From Saprospiraceae bacterium (GTDB taxonomy: Bacteria; Bacteroidota; Bacteroidia; Chitinophagales; Saprospiraceae), in the NCBI GenBank assembly GCA_019694295.1, contig JAIBCG010000015.1, positions 1 to 51,604 on the forward strand: a stretch of 51,604 nucleotides of DNA, read 5' to 3'. A model generated the notes under the pieces. The model had not been told where the DNA came from. It saw only the letters and a list, made by a program, of their open reading frames with translations, and did no database searches. Position numbers and translations under genes: made by a program. Shown here piece after piece: positions 35,991 to 44,118 of the stretch (the first letter of the stretch is position 1; each line of letters starts with the position of its first letter).

Positions 35991-36644
35991 TCAGGCAGGC
36001 ATTAAAGCTGGTGCTGCCTTCTTTGATTTTGCAAATTCGAGCGCGCTGAATGTGTAATTCTTTTGGGCAAAATATTCCAAAACCCTCGGCAATACGTATT
36101 GAAGTTTATCATACGATTTGATGTTGTCATGAAATACTATTATTGATCCCGGTACAGCATGATTCACTACATTTTTCAGACAGTTCTCTTTGGTGATTGT
36201 AGGGTCAAAATCACCGCTCAGTATATCCCACATTACGACCGAATAATTTTCTGACAAGTGCTGTGACTGTTTTCGTAACAATTTGCCGTACGGCGGCCGA
36301 AACAAGTCGGAGTCAACTAACTCTGCACATTGATCAACATTTTCAACATACTCATTTACAGGTGTATTCCAGCCATTGAGATGATTAAATGTATGATTGC
36401 CTGTCTTATGACCTTCTTCCTTTAGCCGATTAAAAATTTGCGGGTATTTCCTTACATTGTCACCTACACAGAAGAAGGTGGCCTTGGCATCATACGCAGC
36501 TAACTGATCTAGAACCCAAGGTGTCACTTCAGGTATCGGTCCATCATCGAAAGTAAGATATATTGCTCGCTTATCATTGGGTTTGTCCCAATAATAAGTC
36601 GGAAAAATATGTTTAACCACCTTCGGAGTTTTGACCAGATACAT
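35991..36644 (-). CDS. polysaccharide deacetylase (NodB homology domain)
   Basis: From the ATG at 36644 the protein has 217 residues and consists almost only of a carbohydrate esterase family 4 domain. TFDDGP (31-36) supplies the catalytic and metal Asp. GNHTFNH has the zinc ligands H84 and H88. FRPPYG (115-120) and IIVFHDN complete the set. Relatives remove N-acetyl groups from chitin-like or peptidoglycan sugars. No signal peptide is evident. The frame extends 12 codons upstream, but MYLVKTPKVVKHIFP is the usual start in this group. A terminator follows. Confidence 0.9.
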   Translation of the reverse strand: MYLVKTPKVVKHIFPTYYWDKPNDKRAIYLTFDDGPIPEVTPWVLDQLAAYDAKATFFCVGDNVRKYPQIFNRLKEEGHKTGNHTFNHLNGWNTPVNEYVENVDQCAELVDSDLFRPPYGKLLRKQSQHLSENYSVVMWDILSGDFDPTITKENCLKNVVNHAVPGSIIVFHDNIKSYDKLQYVLPRVLEYFAQKNYTFSALEFAKSKKAAPALMPA

Positions 36645-36822
36645 AATGCTAACAGTTACAAAAACAGATAATTCATACAATGAACGAATGCTGCCCTACA
36701 TCCGCTGCTTTAGATTGCTATTTTATTGAAAAAAAAGACAAATTTCACCGGCAGGTGACATACACATGATAACTGAATCAATACTTTAAATACAATACAT
36801 TTCTGTACAATACTAAGATAGC

Positions 36823-36855
36823 GTTGTACCTTATGATTCATTTCCATTACCTTTG
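36823..36855 (+). promoter_or_regulatory. Bacteroidota-type promoter for gltX-rhomboid
   Basis: GTTG (36823-36826), 21 nt, then TACCTTTG (36848-36855), a full -7 match. The leader to the ATG at 36877 would be about 15 nt. It overlaps an upstream TTG start candidate (36853), which it therefore rules out. Confidence 0.6.
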
Positions 36856-36876
36856 CAGGAAATAATCAGAGAAAAA

Positions 36877-38400
36877 ATGAGAGTCAGATTCGCTCCCAGC
36901 CCTACGGGCGCACTACACATAGGTGGTGTACGTACAGCTTTGTTCAACTATCTGCTTGCCAGAAAACACGGCGGGCAGTTTATACTACGCATAGAAGACA
37001 CCGACCAAAACCGTTTTGTACCCGGAGCTGAAAACTATATTACAGAAGCACTCGAATGGTGCGGACTCACATTCGACGAAGGTCCGGAGCAAGGAGGAGA
37101 CTATGCACCTTATCGACAGTCGGAGCGAAAACCAATGTATCGCCAATACGCTGAAAGATTGGTAGCCGAAGGGAATGCCTACTATGCATTTGATACAGCA
37201 GAAGAACTTGAAGCTTTCCGCACCAAAGACCCTAATTTCATATATAACCATTCTACCCGTACGCTTGCAGCCAACAGCCTGACACTGCCACCGGATGAAG
37301 TAACAAAGCGGATAGCGGCAGGCCAACATTACGTCATTCGGCTAAAAGTACCCGCTGAAGGCAAGGTTGTTTTCAACGATCTTATCCGTGGAGAGGTGAG
37401 TTTTGACAACAGCCTCATTGACGACAAAGTACTGCTCAAAAGTGACGGGATGCCTACCTATCACCTTGCAAATATAGTAGATGACCACCTGATGAAAATA
37501 ACCCATGTCATTCGTGGAGAAGAATGGTTGTCCAGTACACCACATCATGTACTTTTGTATCGTTTTCTAGGCTGGGAAGACACAATGCCGGCATTTTCGC
37601 ATCTACCCCTGATACTAAAACCCAACGGAAACGGCAAACTCAGCAAGCGTGACGGAGCAAAATTCAACATGCCGGTGTTTCCGTTGTCGTGGCCGCATCA
37701 TGAAGAAGAAAATTACGAAGGAGAAAGATTCACCGGATTTCGTGAAGCCGGATTTTTGCCGGAGGCAGTAATCAATTTCCTAGCCTTACTTGGCTGGAAC
37801 CCGGGAACTGACCAGGAAATATTTTCAATTGAAGAACTCACAGAAGCTTTCAGCCTTGAAAAAATCAATAAATCGGGTGCACGATTCGATTTCGAGAAAG
37901 CCAAATGGTTTAACCACCAGTATATTCAACAAAAATCTGATGCCGAGCTTACTGCGTTGATACAACCCGACCTGAAGGCCAGAGGCATAACTGCTGATAC
38001 TAAATTTGTAGAAAAATTCTGTAGTCTGATGAAGAGCAGGATTAATGTCCTGACAGAATTTGCCACTGTCGGATATTATTTCTTCACAGAAGAACTCAAC
38101 TACGACGAAGCCAATATACAGAAGAAATGGAATGCTGAAGTAGCTCCAAAATTGCAGGAAGTAATACGCTATATTGAAAAAGCGGAGATGGCCGACCACC
38201 AGAGTATGGAAGCCAACTTCAAGACATTCCTTGCGGAAGCCGGCTATAAACCCGGTGAAATACTACCATTGATGCGTCTGGCACTTGCAGGCACGATGCA
38301 AGGTCCGGGAGTATTTGAGATGGTGGAACTTCTTGGCAGGGAAAATGTTATATTAAGGATGAACAATGCTGTACAAGCCTTTAATAAGATCATAAAATAA
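36877..38400 (+). CDS. gltX: glutamate-tRNA ligase
   Basis: This class I aminoacyl-tRNA synthetase charges tRNA-Glu. RFAPSPTGALHIGG (5-17) holds the HIGH-type motif (HIGG), RIEDTDQNR follows, and KLSKRDG (254-260) is the KMSKS-type loop. The C-terminal anticodon-binding domain is complete and the 507-residue length is normal. The ATG at 36877 is chosen over a TTG eight codons upstream because a promoter -7 box covers that TTG. The rhomboid gene begins 3 nt after the stop, so both should be on one transcript. Confidence 0.97.
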   Translation: MRVRFAPSPTGALHIGGVRTALFNYLLARKHGGQFILRIEDTDQNRFVPGAENYITEALEWCGLTFDEGPEQGGDYAPYRQSERKPMYRQYAERLVAEGNAYYAFDTAEELEAFRTKDPNFIYNHSTRTLAANSLTLPPDEVTKRIAAGQHYVIRLKVPAEGKVVFNDLIRGEVSFDNSLIDDKVLLKSDGMPTYHLANIVDDHLMKITHVIRGEEWLSSTPHHVLLYRFLGWEDTMPAFSHLPLILKPNGNGKLSKRDGAKFNMPVFPLSWPHHEEENYEGERFTGFREAGFLPEAVINFLALLGWNPGTDQEIFSIEELTEAFSLEKINKSGARFDFEKAKWFNHQYIQQKSDAELTALIQPDLKARGITADTKFVEKFCSLMKSRINVLTEFATVGYYFFTEELNYDEANIQKKWNAEVAPKLQEVIRYIEKAEMADHQSMEANFKTFLAEAGYKPGEILPLMRLALAGTMQGPGVFEMVELLGRENVILRMNNAVQAFNKIIK

Positions 38401-38403
38401 TAT

Positions 38404-39102
38404 ATGTTTTTCCCAATAGGTGACGAGCAGGTAGAACGCGGACATAAGCCGATATTCAGTTATCTGTTTTTGGCTGTCAACATACTGGTATTCATCTTTG
38501 AGATATCGCTCGATGCCGAATCGCTTAATGCTTTTACTTTTTCGTTTGGAGCCATTCCGTCGGAGTTTTTGCATGGTCATCAGTTGTATTCTCTTGTTAC
38601 AAGTCTTTTCTTGCATGGTGGGTGGGGGCATTTACTTGGCAATATGCTGTTTTTGTGGGTCTTTGCAGACAACATCGAAGCTACGCTTGGCAATATCCGG
38701 TTCTTCATTTTTTACATAGCAGGTGGTATTGCTGCCACTTTATTCCACGGGTTGCTCAACCCTGCCAGCGATATTCCTCTCATAGGCGCCAGTGGTGCTA
38801 TATCAGCTGTCTTAGGAGCTTATCTGGTATATTTTCCACATAGTCGTATCAAAGTACTGGTGCTTATACTGTTCTCGAGCTTTAGGGTACCTGCCTTGGC
38901 CTTTCTCGGCATCTGGATCGTCAATCAGTTTATTGCCGGATATGGATCACTCAGCCATGTAGCAGAAGAAAGTGCCGGTGTGGCTTACTGGGCGCACATA
39001 GGTGGTTTTGTATATGGTATCATTATCGGCTTCTACACAAGGCGTATATACATACCTGTACTATCGCGCGAAGCAGCCGAGCAGGATGAAGGTTATGTGT
39101 GA
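38404..39102 (+). CDS. rhomboid family intramembrane serine protease
   Basis: The 232-residue protein has six membrane segments and all rhomboid landmarks: HGGWGHLLGNMLFLWVF (71-87), the serine GASG (S130), the GxxxG-rich helix and catalytic His in YWAHIGGFVYG (H198). It cleaves substrates inside the membrane; bacterial targets are largely unknown. It starts 3 nt after gltX and is co-transcribed with it. Its 3' end is 13 nt from the convergent GyrI-like gene. Confidence 0.93.
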   Translation: MFFPIGDEQVERGHKPIFSYLFLAVNILVFIFEISLDAESLNAFTFSFGAIPSEFLHGHQLYSLVTSLFLHGGWGHLLGNMLFLWVFADNIEATLGNIRFFIFYIAGGIAATLFHGLLNPASDIPLIGASGAISAVLGAYLVYFPHSRIKVLVLILFSSFRVPALAFLGIWIVNQFIAGYGSLSHVAEESAGVAYWAHIGGFVYGIIIGFYTRRIYIPVLSREAAEQDEGYV

Positions 39103-39115
39103 TATTAGCTACTTT

Positions 39116-39592
39116 TTATTTTTTCCGTACCGGAATCCAGATTTCCTCTTCTGACTCCGGGGCATTGTTCCTGTATTTTGCTCCTAATACTTCAAAGTGC
39201 GGTCTGTCATCCAATATGAAGTCTGATGCCGGCAACCAACTGCCGTAGATATATTGAAATACTGAACGATCGGTATTCAGCCCCTTATATTGAAATACGG
39301 CATAAAGCCCTTCGGGAATCACCATTTTTTCCATTCCGTCAGGTAAGGTTGAAATATCTGATACTTCTACAGCCGCCCATTTGTCAAATTCATTTGCAGG
39401 GTTAAATGCAGTAAAATAACCCGATGGATAAACAGAAACGGATAAGAGATCATCACTCAGTTTGTTCTGTATGTTCTTCCTTTCGGGCATAAATGATTGC
39501 CAGAGTTCACCTACACGGTATTCACTGATGCTCATCACCAAACGCTTACCGATGAGTCTTTTTTCATGTATAATCCTGATTGTAGGTATCAT
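39116..39592 (-). CDS. GyrI-like / AraC effector-binding domain protein
   Basis: The 158-residue protein is a stand-alone GyrI-like small-molecule-binding domain (SOUL/BRE fold): RLIGKRLVMSISE, AAVEVSDISTLPDGMEKMVI, GLYAVFQYKG, and QYIYGSWLPASDFILDDRPHFEVL near the end. No DNA-binding part is present. Such proteins bind or hydrolyse amphipathic compounds. It lies 54 nt downstream of the radical SAM gene on the same strand and could belong to that transporter unit. Confidence 0.85.
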   Translation of the reverse strand: MIPTIRIIHEKRLIGKRLVMSISEYRVGELWQSFMPERKNIQNKLSDDLLSVSVYPSGYFTAFNPANEFDKWAAVEVSDISTLPDGMEKMVIPEGLYAVFQYKGLNTDRSVFQYIYGSWLPASDFILDDRPHFEVLGAKYRNNAPESEEEIWIPVRKK

Positions 39593-39646
39593 GTATTTGT
39601 TTAAAAATTTTTAGAAATTTCAACTCCGGATAATGCAAATCTATTG

Positions 39647-40573
39647 CTATTTCTTGTCCAATTTTTCGATATCAAAATGTTCTTTGAAAAATTCATCACA
39701 CCAAAGACAAATATTGTCGAGTTCTTCTGTCCTTGCCATGGCATAAGCCCTTGATATACCGACCGACTCGCCCATACCGAGTGGATCTCCCCGATCAATA
39801 CGCTGAAACACAGGCGAAGCTGAAACCCTGGCAAGCACTTGGCTTATCTTTTCGGTTCGGGCATCGCCCATTGCCTTGTAAGTCCCGGGACAACAGGGAT
39901 TGATCTTCCACAATTGAATGCTGATTTCTTGCGGAATATCTTCGCCACCATTCAGGAAGCCAATGCCACCAGATAACACGGCACAGAAATTATGTTTCGG
40001 ATCTTTTTTCCAGATGCTGTTCTTCAATGCGCGTCCGCGTGCCCAGTTGCCACCCAGCCACATGTCTTCGGTAGCACCCCAATAGCCCCAGCTCAGTTTC
40101 GGCTTCACGTAATTTTCCTTATCGATAAGCGGATCTTTGTCACTGCCATCTACACCCCGACTGTCGAATAACTCGGCAAGGTTCATCAGGTGTTCGCCTG
40201 CCTTCTTGTGATAACGGTCTATACTTGCTATGTCAAACCTCGTAATGCCTTTTTCTATCAATACATCCAGAATCTCTCCGGTCAATAGATCGCCATTGGT
40301 CTGCAACATTATCTGCGAACGACTGCCATACCTTTCCTTCAGAGCATCAAGAATCAGGAAGAGTTGCTTTTTCTTGGCTATGGGTTCGCCGCCTGAGAGT
40401 ATGATCCGGTCTATTTCATCCGGTAGGTTGGAAATGATTTGCAGGCATTCTTCGTCACTCAACCTGCCACCATTCGGACCTGAATCGTTATAGCAGTGTA
40501 CACACTGATCATTGCAGACTTGCGTAAAGACCCAGTACAATGATTCAAGATGATTAAAATTTGTTTTTTTCAC
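39647..40573 (-). CDS. radical SAM enzyme of unknown reaction, coupled to a YnjBCD-type transporter
   Basis: The 308-residue protein has the radical SAM cluster motif C20-x3-C24-x2-C27 (VCNDQCVHCYND), GGEP (61-64) and LQTNGDLL. Further cysteines at 197, 227, 228, 289 and 292 (NFCAVLSGG, NPCCPGTYK, ICLWCDEFF) could bind an auxiliary iron-sulfur cluster as in SPASM/Twitch enzymes. The segment SWGYWGATEDMWLGGNWARG has many Trp/Gly and may shape the substrate pocket. It matches no named family I know (not MoaA, anaerobic sulfatase maturase or ArsS). Its start overlaps the ATPase gene stop by 4 nt (ATGA type), so it is translated with the importer. It probably acts on the imported compound or makes something the importer needs. 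Confidence 0.88.
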   Translation of the reverse strand: MKKTNFNHLESLYWVFTQVCNDQCVHCYNDSGPNGGRLSDEECLQIISNLPDEIDRIILSGGEPIAKKKQLFLILDALKERYGSRSQIMLQTNGDLLTGEILDVLIEKGITRFDIASIDRYHKKAGEHLMNLAELFDSRGVDGSDKDPLIDKENYVKPKLSWGYWGATEDMWLGGNWARGRALKNSIWKKDPKHNFCAVLSGGIGFLNGGEDIPQEISIQLWKINPCCPGTYKAMGDARTEKISQVLARVSASPVFQRIDRGDPLGMGESVGISRAYAMARTEELDNICLWCDEFFKEHFDIEKLDKK

Positions 40574-41301
40574 GTTTTGTCAGCATTAATATTGTCCCAG
40601 AAAGTCTTTTCTTGCATAACACCCGTTTCAGGACTGTTGATAAACTCAGATTTATCTTTGTAAAATGTTAGCCTGCCACTGTCCATTACCGCAAAATGAT
40701 TGCCCATAATCAATGCTTCTTTAAGATCGTGTGTTACAAATACTGTTGTGATATTAAATTTTTCGGCCATTTCTTTATAAAACATCTGCATGGTGGTTCT
40801 TGTTTCGAAATCGAGACTTGAAAAGGGTTCGTCGAGTAACATACAATCCGGATTAACAATCAGTGACCTACCGAATGCCACACGTTGTTTTTGCCCACCA
40901 CTCAACAGCTGCGGATTTTGATTTTCATATCCTGTCAGGCCGAGTTCTGATATCAGTTTGTTTGCTTTCTGTAATATTTCTTCCTCACCCAACTTCCTTG
41001 CACGGAGTCCGAAAGCTATGTTTTCGAAGACATTCAGGTGTGGAAAGAGTAAGGCATCTTGATAGAGATAAATGATATTTCTTTTGTTCAAGGGCAAATG
41101 AGTAATCAGTTTATGCTGGTGAAATACATCTCCTTCACAGGCAGGAATAATGCCCGCAATGATTTTCAGCAACGTTGTTTTTCCACAACCAGATTTTCCT
41201 AAGATGGCAAGCGTCTTTCCCTGTTCAAGCGAAAAGCTAATATCTTTCAGCACTTCATTTTTGTCGAAGCGTTTGCTTATATTTTTTACCTCAAGCCACA
41301 T
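40570..41301 (-). CDS. ABC transporter ATP-binding protein (YnjD-like)
   Basis: This is the ATPase of the importer: Walker A GKSGCGKTTL, Q-loop YLYQDALLFPHL, signature LSGGQKQR, Walker B CMLLDEP and the H-loop VFVTHDLKEA. From the ATG at 41301 (MWLEVKNISKRF) it has 243 residues and lacks C-terminal regulatory domains, as in YnjD. A start 8 codons upstream is possible. It overlaps the second permease gene by 11 nt and the radical SAM gene by 4 nt. Confidence 0.93.
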   Translation of the reverse strand: MWLEVKNISKRFDKNEVLKDISFSLEQGKTLAILGKSGCGKTTLLKIIAGIIPACEGDVFHQHKLITHLPLNKRNIIYLYQDALLFPHLNVFENIAFGLRARKLGEEEILQKANKLISELGLTGYENQNPQLLSGGQKQRVAFGRSLIVNPDCMLLDEPFSSLDFETRTTMQMFYKEMAEKFNITTVFVTHDLKEALIMGNHFAVMDSGRLTFYKDKSEFINSPETGVMQEKTFWDNINADKT

Positions 41302-42055
41302 TTGATGATAATTTATGCTGAACAATTGACAACATTACCGGCGGAATCAGCAATACAAGAGAAGCAGTAGCTGCATACGCAATGTTTGCCTCCGCAATAT
41401 ACTGGTATATCCTCAGGATGGCAGTTTGAGCAATGCCCCGGCCTATGACCAGACTGATACCGTAATCGAACCAACTGATGAGAAAAGTCTGTATGAGTGA
41501 AAGCTTAATCAGGCGCATAGTGAGTGGTAGTGTGACACGTACAACTGTTTGGTATTCGGACGCTCCCAATGACATGGATAGTATCTCCTGATTTTTCAGT
41601 TCATGATTCCAATGTTTTGAAAAAAGTAGCACTACAAATGGAAAGCTAATGAGCAATTGGGCAATTAAAACACCGGCATAAGTCCCCTTCAATCCGCTGC
41701 GAATAAACAAAAACTGAATGCAAAAGGCATAAATAACAGGCGAAAAAGAATAAGGCAAATATGCAATCGAATGCAAAATATCTCTATAACGATGCCTGCT
41801 CAATTGCCTGCTGATGAAGAATGCCATTGCGGTAGCCAATATTGCTATACTTGAAGACAATACAACTGATTTGAGCAACACCCACCAAAAATCATTTCCT
41901 AAAAATAATCCGTGCCATGCATTCAAAGACCAATGACCCGGCAACACATCAGGGAAAAACCAGGTACCGGCTATTGACAGAAACAACAGGAACACAAAAG
42001 GAATCATGACCAGGTTGATTAACACTATTATTCGAATCCTAGCTTTTGTTTTCAT
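41291..42055 (-). CDS. ABC transporter permease 2 (YnjC second-half-like)
   Basis: The 254-residue inner-membrane protein has about six membrane segments and the ATPase-docking EAA-type loop EILSMSLGASEYQTVVRVTLP. In E. coli the two permease units are fused in YnjC; here they are separate genes. The start overlaps the stop of the first permease by 4 nt, and the 3' end overlaps the ATPase gene. Confidence 0.9.
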   Translation of the reverse strand: MKTKARIRIIVLINLVMIPFVFLLFLSIAGTWFFPDVLPGHWSLNAWHGLFLGNDFWWVLLKSVVLSSSIAILATAMAFFISRQLSRHRYRDILHSIAYLPYSFSPVIYAFCIQFLFIRSGLKGTYAGVLIAQLLISFPFVVLLFSKHWNHELKNQEILSMSLGASEYQTVVRVTLPLTMRLIKLSLIQTFLISWFDYGISLVIGRGIAQTAILRIYQYIAEANIAYAATASLVLLIPPVMLSIVQHKLSSNVA

Positions 42056-42894
42056 ATTGCTTGTATTTTCCTGTTTTTGAATAAAAACAACAAAAAAACC
42101 ACTAACACCACTAACACGTACAATAACGATATTGCATACGCTTCAGGCAAATCACCCAAATCGTATTTTGTAAACTTCTGACCTATGAGTACCGATACCT
42201 GAGCCGGATGCTGTCTGCCAAGAATAAGGGGAATTTCAAAATTGCCGAATAATATCAACCAGTATAAGGCAATATTAAACCACGCATGTCTGAGAAGCAA
42301 AGGAATGACAATCTTCATATCTGTCTGATAACGACCGGCGCCAAGTGAAGCCGCAAGTGTTACATATCTGTTCATGCCGGATATTTCCATTTTCTGAACA
42401 AAAAACACTACAAAAAAAGGAAATACGAACAATGCCATACAAAGTATCACACCAATATTAAGATTATCATTCACCAGCCCCGGAAAATCCGCGATATCTG
42501 TTGTAAGACCAAGCTGGTAGAATATTCTTGACAGCAAACCACCTTTGTACAATAGTTGGAACATCAGAAATGCAGCAACCATAGGTGGGAAAGCAAGCGG
42601 TATGTGAAGCATTATTCCGGCAATACCTGAACGCCTCAACCAATTGCTTTTCAACACAACAAACAAAGCTGCCGCCACACCGATGACAAGACTTATGGTA
42701 GCTACAAAAATGGTAGAAAGGAATGAACGTTTTACAAAATCATCTGTTAAAACATTTTGCCAAGCTACCAAAGAAAATCCTTTGGAAAGCAAACCGATGC
42801 TACCGGTACTATACAGCATACTGTAAACCACACCTGCCAACAGAGGCCCCAACACGAGTACCAGATAAAGCAACACCACGATATACCTTTTCAT
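42052..42894 (-). CDS. ABC transporter permease 1 (YnjC first-half-like)
   Basis: The 280-residue inner-membrane protein has six or seven membrane segments and the docking loop YVTLAASLGAGRYQTDMKIVIP. It pairs with the following permease to form the channel. The start overlaps the binding-protein stop by 4 nt (42891-42894), so the transporter genes are translationally linked. Confidence 0.9.
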   Translation of the reverse strand: MKRYIVVLLYLVLVLGPLLAGVVYSMLYSTGSIGLLSKGFSLVAWQNVLTDDFVKRSFLSTIFVATISLVIGVAAALFVVLKSNWLRRSGIAGIMLHIPLAFPPMVAAFLMFQLLYKGGLLSRIFYQLGLTTDIADFPGLVNDNLNIGVILCMALFVFPFFVVFFVQKMEISGMNRYVTLAASLGAGRYQTDMKIVIPLLLRHAWFNIALYWLILFGNFEIPLILGRQHPAQVSVLIGQKFTKYDLGDLPEAYAISLLYVLVVLVVFLLFLFKNRKIQAI

Positions 42895-44099
42895 TGTTTT
42901 CCGATAATTTTATTTCTGAAGTCGGAATAGAGTCTTATCATGTATTCAGGTGCGGGTTCTTTGATGGCTTTTTGGCTGAGTGTTTGCCTTGATGGAGCAC
43001 TTTTTCTAACAGAAGCCTTTGAAAATTCTTGTTGCCAATGCGCATCCAGCTTCTTCACATCGAGTACGGTGCCATCACCCCATACTTCTGGTTTCATCTT
43101 TTGCAATTGCGCCTCCGGCGAAATCAGAAAATTGATCAGTACCAGAGCAGCGTTTTTGTTCGGCGAATTAGAAGGAATACCAAGATAATGCGAATTGCGG
43201 ATGCTGCCAACATCAGGAACATAAGCTTTGGCAGTACCCGGAAAAACGCCCTGTGCTATCTTATTGTCCACTTCAGCATCATTGTTGCTCAGGGTGAAAT
43301 CGAGTTCGCTGTTGGCAAACATCTGGTGTACTGCCGATAATTTTTCGGGAAACGTCTCACCATTTCGCCAGTAATATTTTCTGTTTTCGTTGATGTAATG
43401 CCAGAGTTTTTCGCTTGTTGCAGCATATTTTAATGAATCAAACGTACCGTCGAAATAACCGGAACCCATACCTGCGAGCTCAGTCATCCAGGATTTGAGC
43501 AGGGTCATTCCGGCAAACTCTGCAGGAATGGTAAACTTACCAGGATGAGCTTTTACATACTCGCTGAGTTGAGCCAGGTTTCATGGTGGTGAAGGTGTCC
43601 GGACCGAATCATAGATGATGCACATCTGCACATTGCCCCACGGGCATTCAAAACCTTGTGTTAGCTGCTGGAAGTCGTATTTTATGAACGGGTCTTCTGC
43701 ATCTATTGTCTTGGCATTGGGAAGCATTTCCACAAACGGACCATAGAGGGCATTAATCTGCCTAAGCTGGTAGAATGTCTCACCATTGATCCAACAGACA
43801 TCGATACTGCCAGATTTTTCTCCTTGCTCGATTCCGGTCATGAGTATTTTCACTATTTCACTTCCCTGGCCGGGCAAGAGCCTTAGTTCAATATTGTAGC
43901 GTTTCTTCAATTCAGGAGCTACCCATTCGGCCATATATTTATTGATAAGTGGGTCACCTTGCCACATCATCATGTTCAGGGTAGTGCCCTGGGCTTTCTT
44001 CACGATTTCATCCCAACCGGAAGCCTCTACCGGCCCGGAGGAAGGATTTCCGCCACAGGATATTAAAAACAAGGTAAAAATGGCTATGAGATTTTTCAT
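42891..44099 (-). pseudogene. YnjB-like substrate-binding lipoprotein, cut by one in-frame TGA
   Basis: The gene reads in one frame from ATG 44099 to 42891 except for TGA at 43583-43581 (codon 173 of 402). The N-terminus is a lipoprotein signal (MKNLIAIFTLFLISC, Cys15). The sequence then follows the YnjB family: GWDEIVKKAQGTTLNMMMWQ, SIDVCWINGETFYQLRQIN, TQGFECPWGNVQM, then after the stop LAQLSEYVKAHPGKFTIPAE. The stop falls between PP and NLAQL, where relatives have an ordinary residue; CGA to TGA is one possible change. The importer would be without its binding protein if the stop is real. The reading frame after the stop is preserved to the end, and the downstream permease still overlaps by 4 nt. 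Confidence 0.82.
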
Positions 44100-44118
44100 C
44101 TGTTTTGGTGAAATCTGA

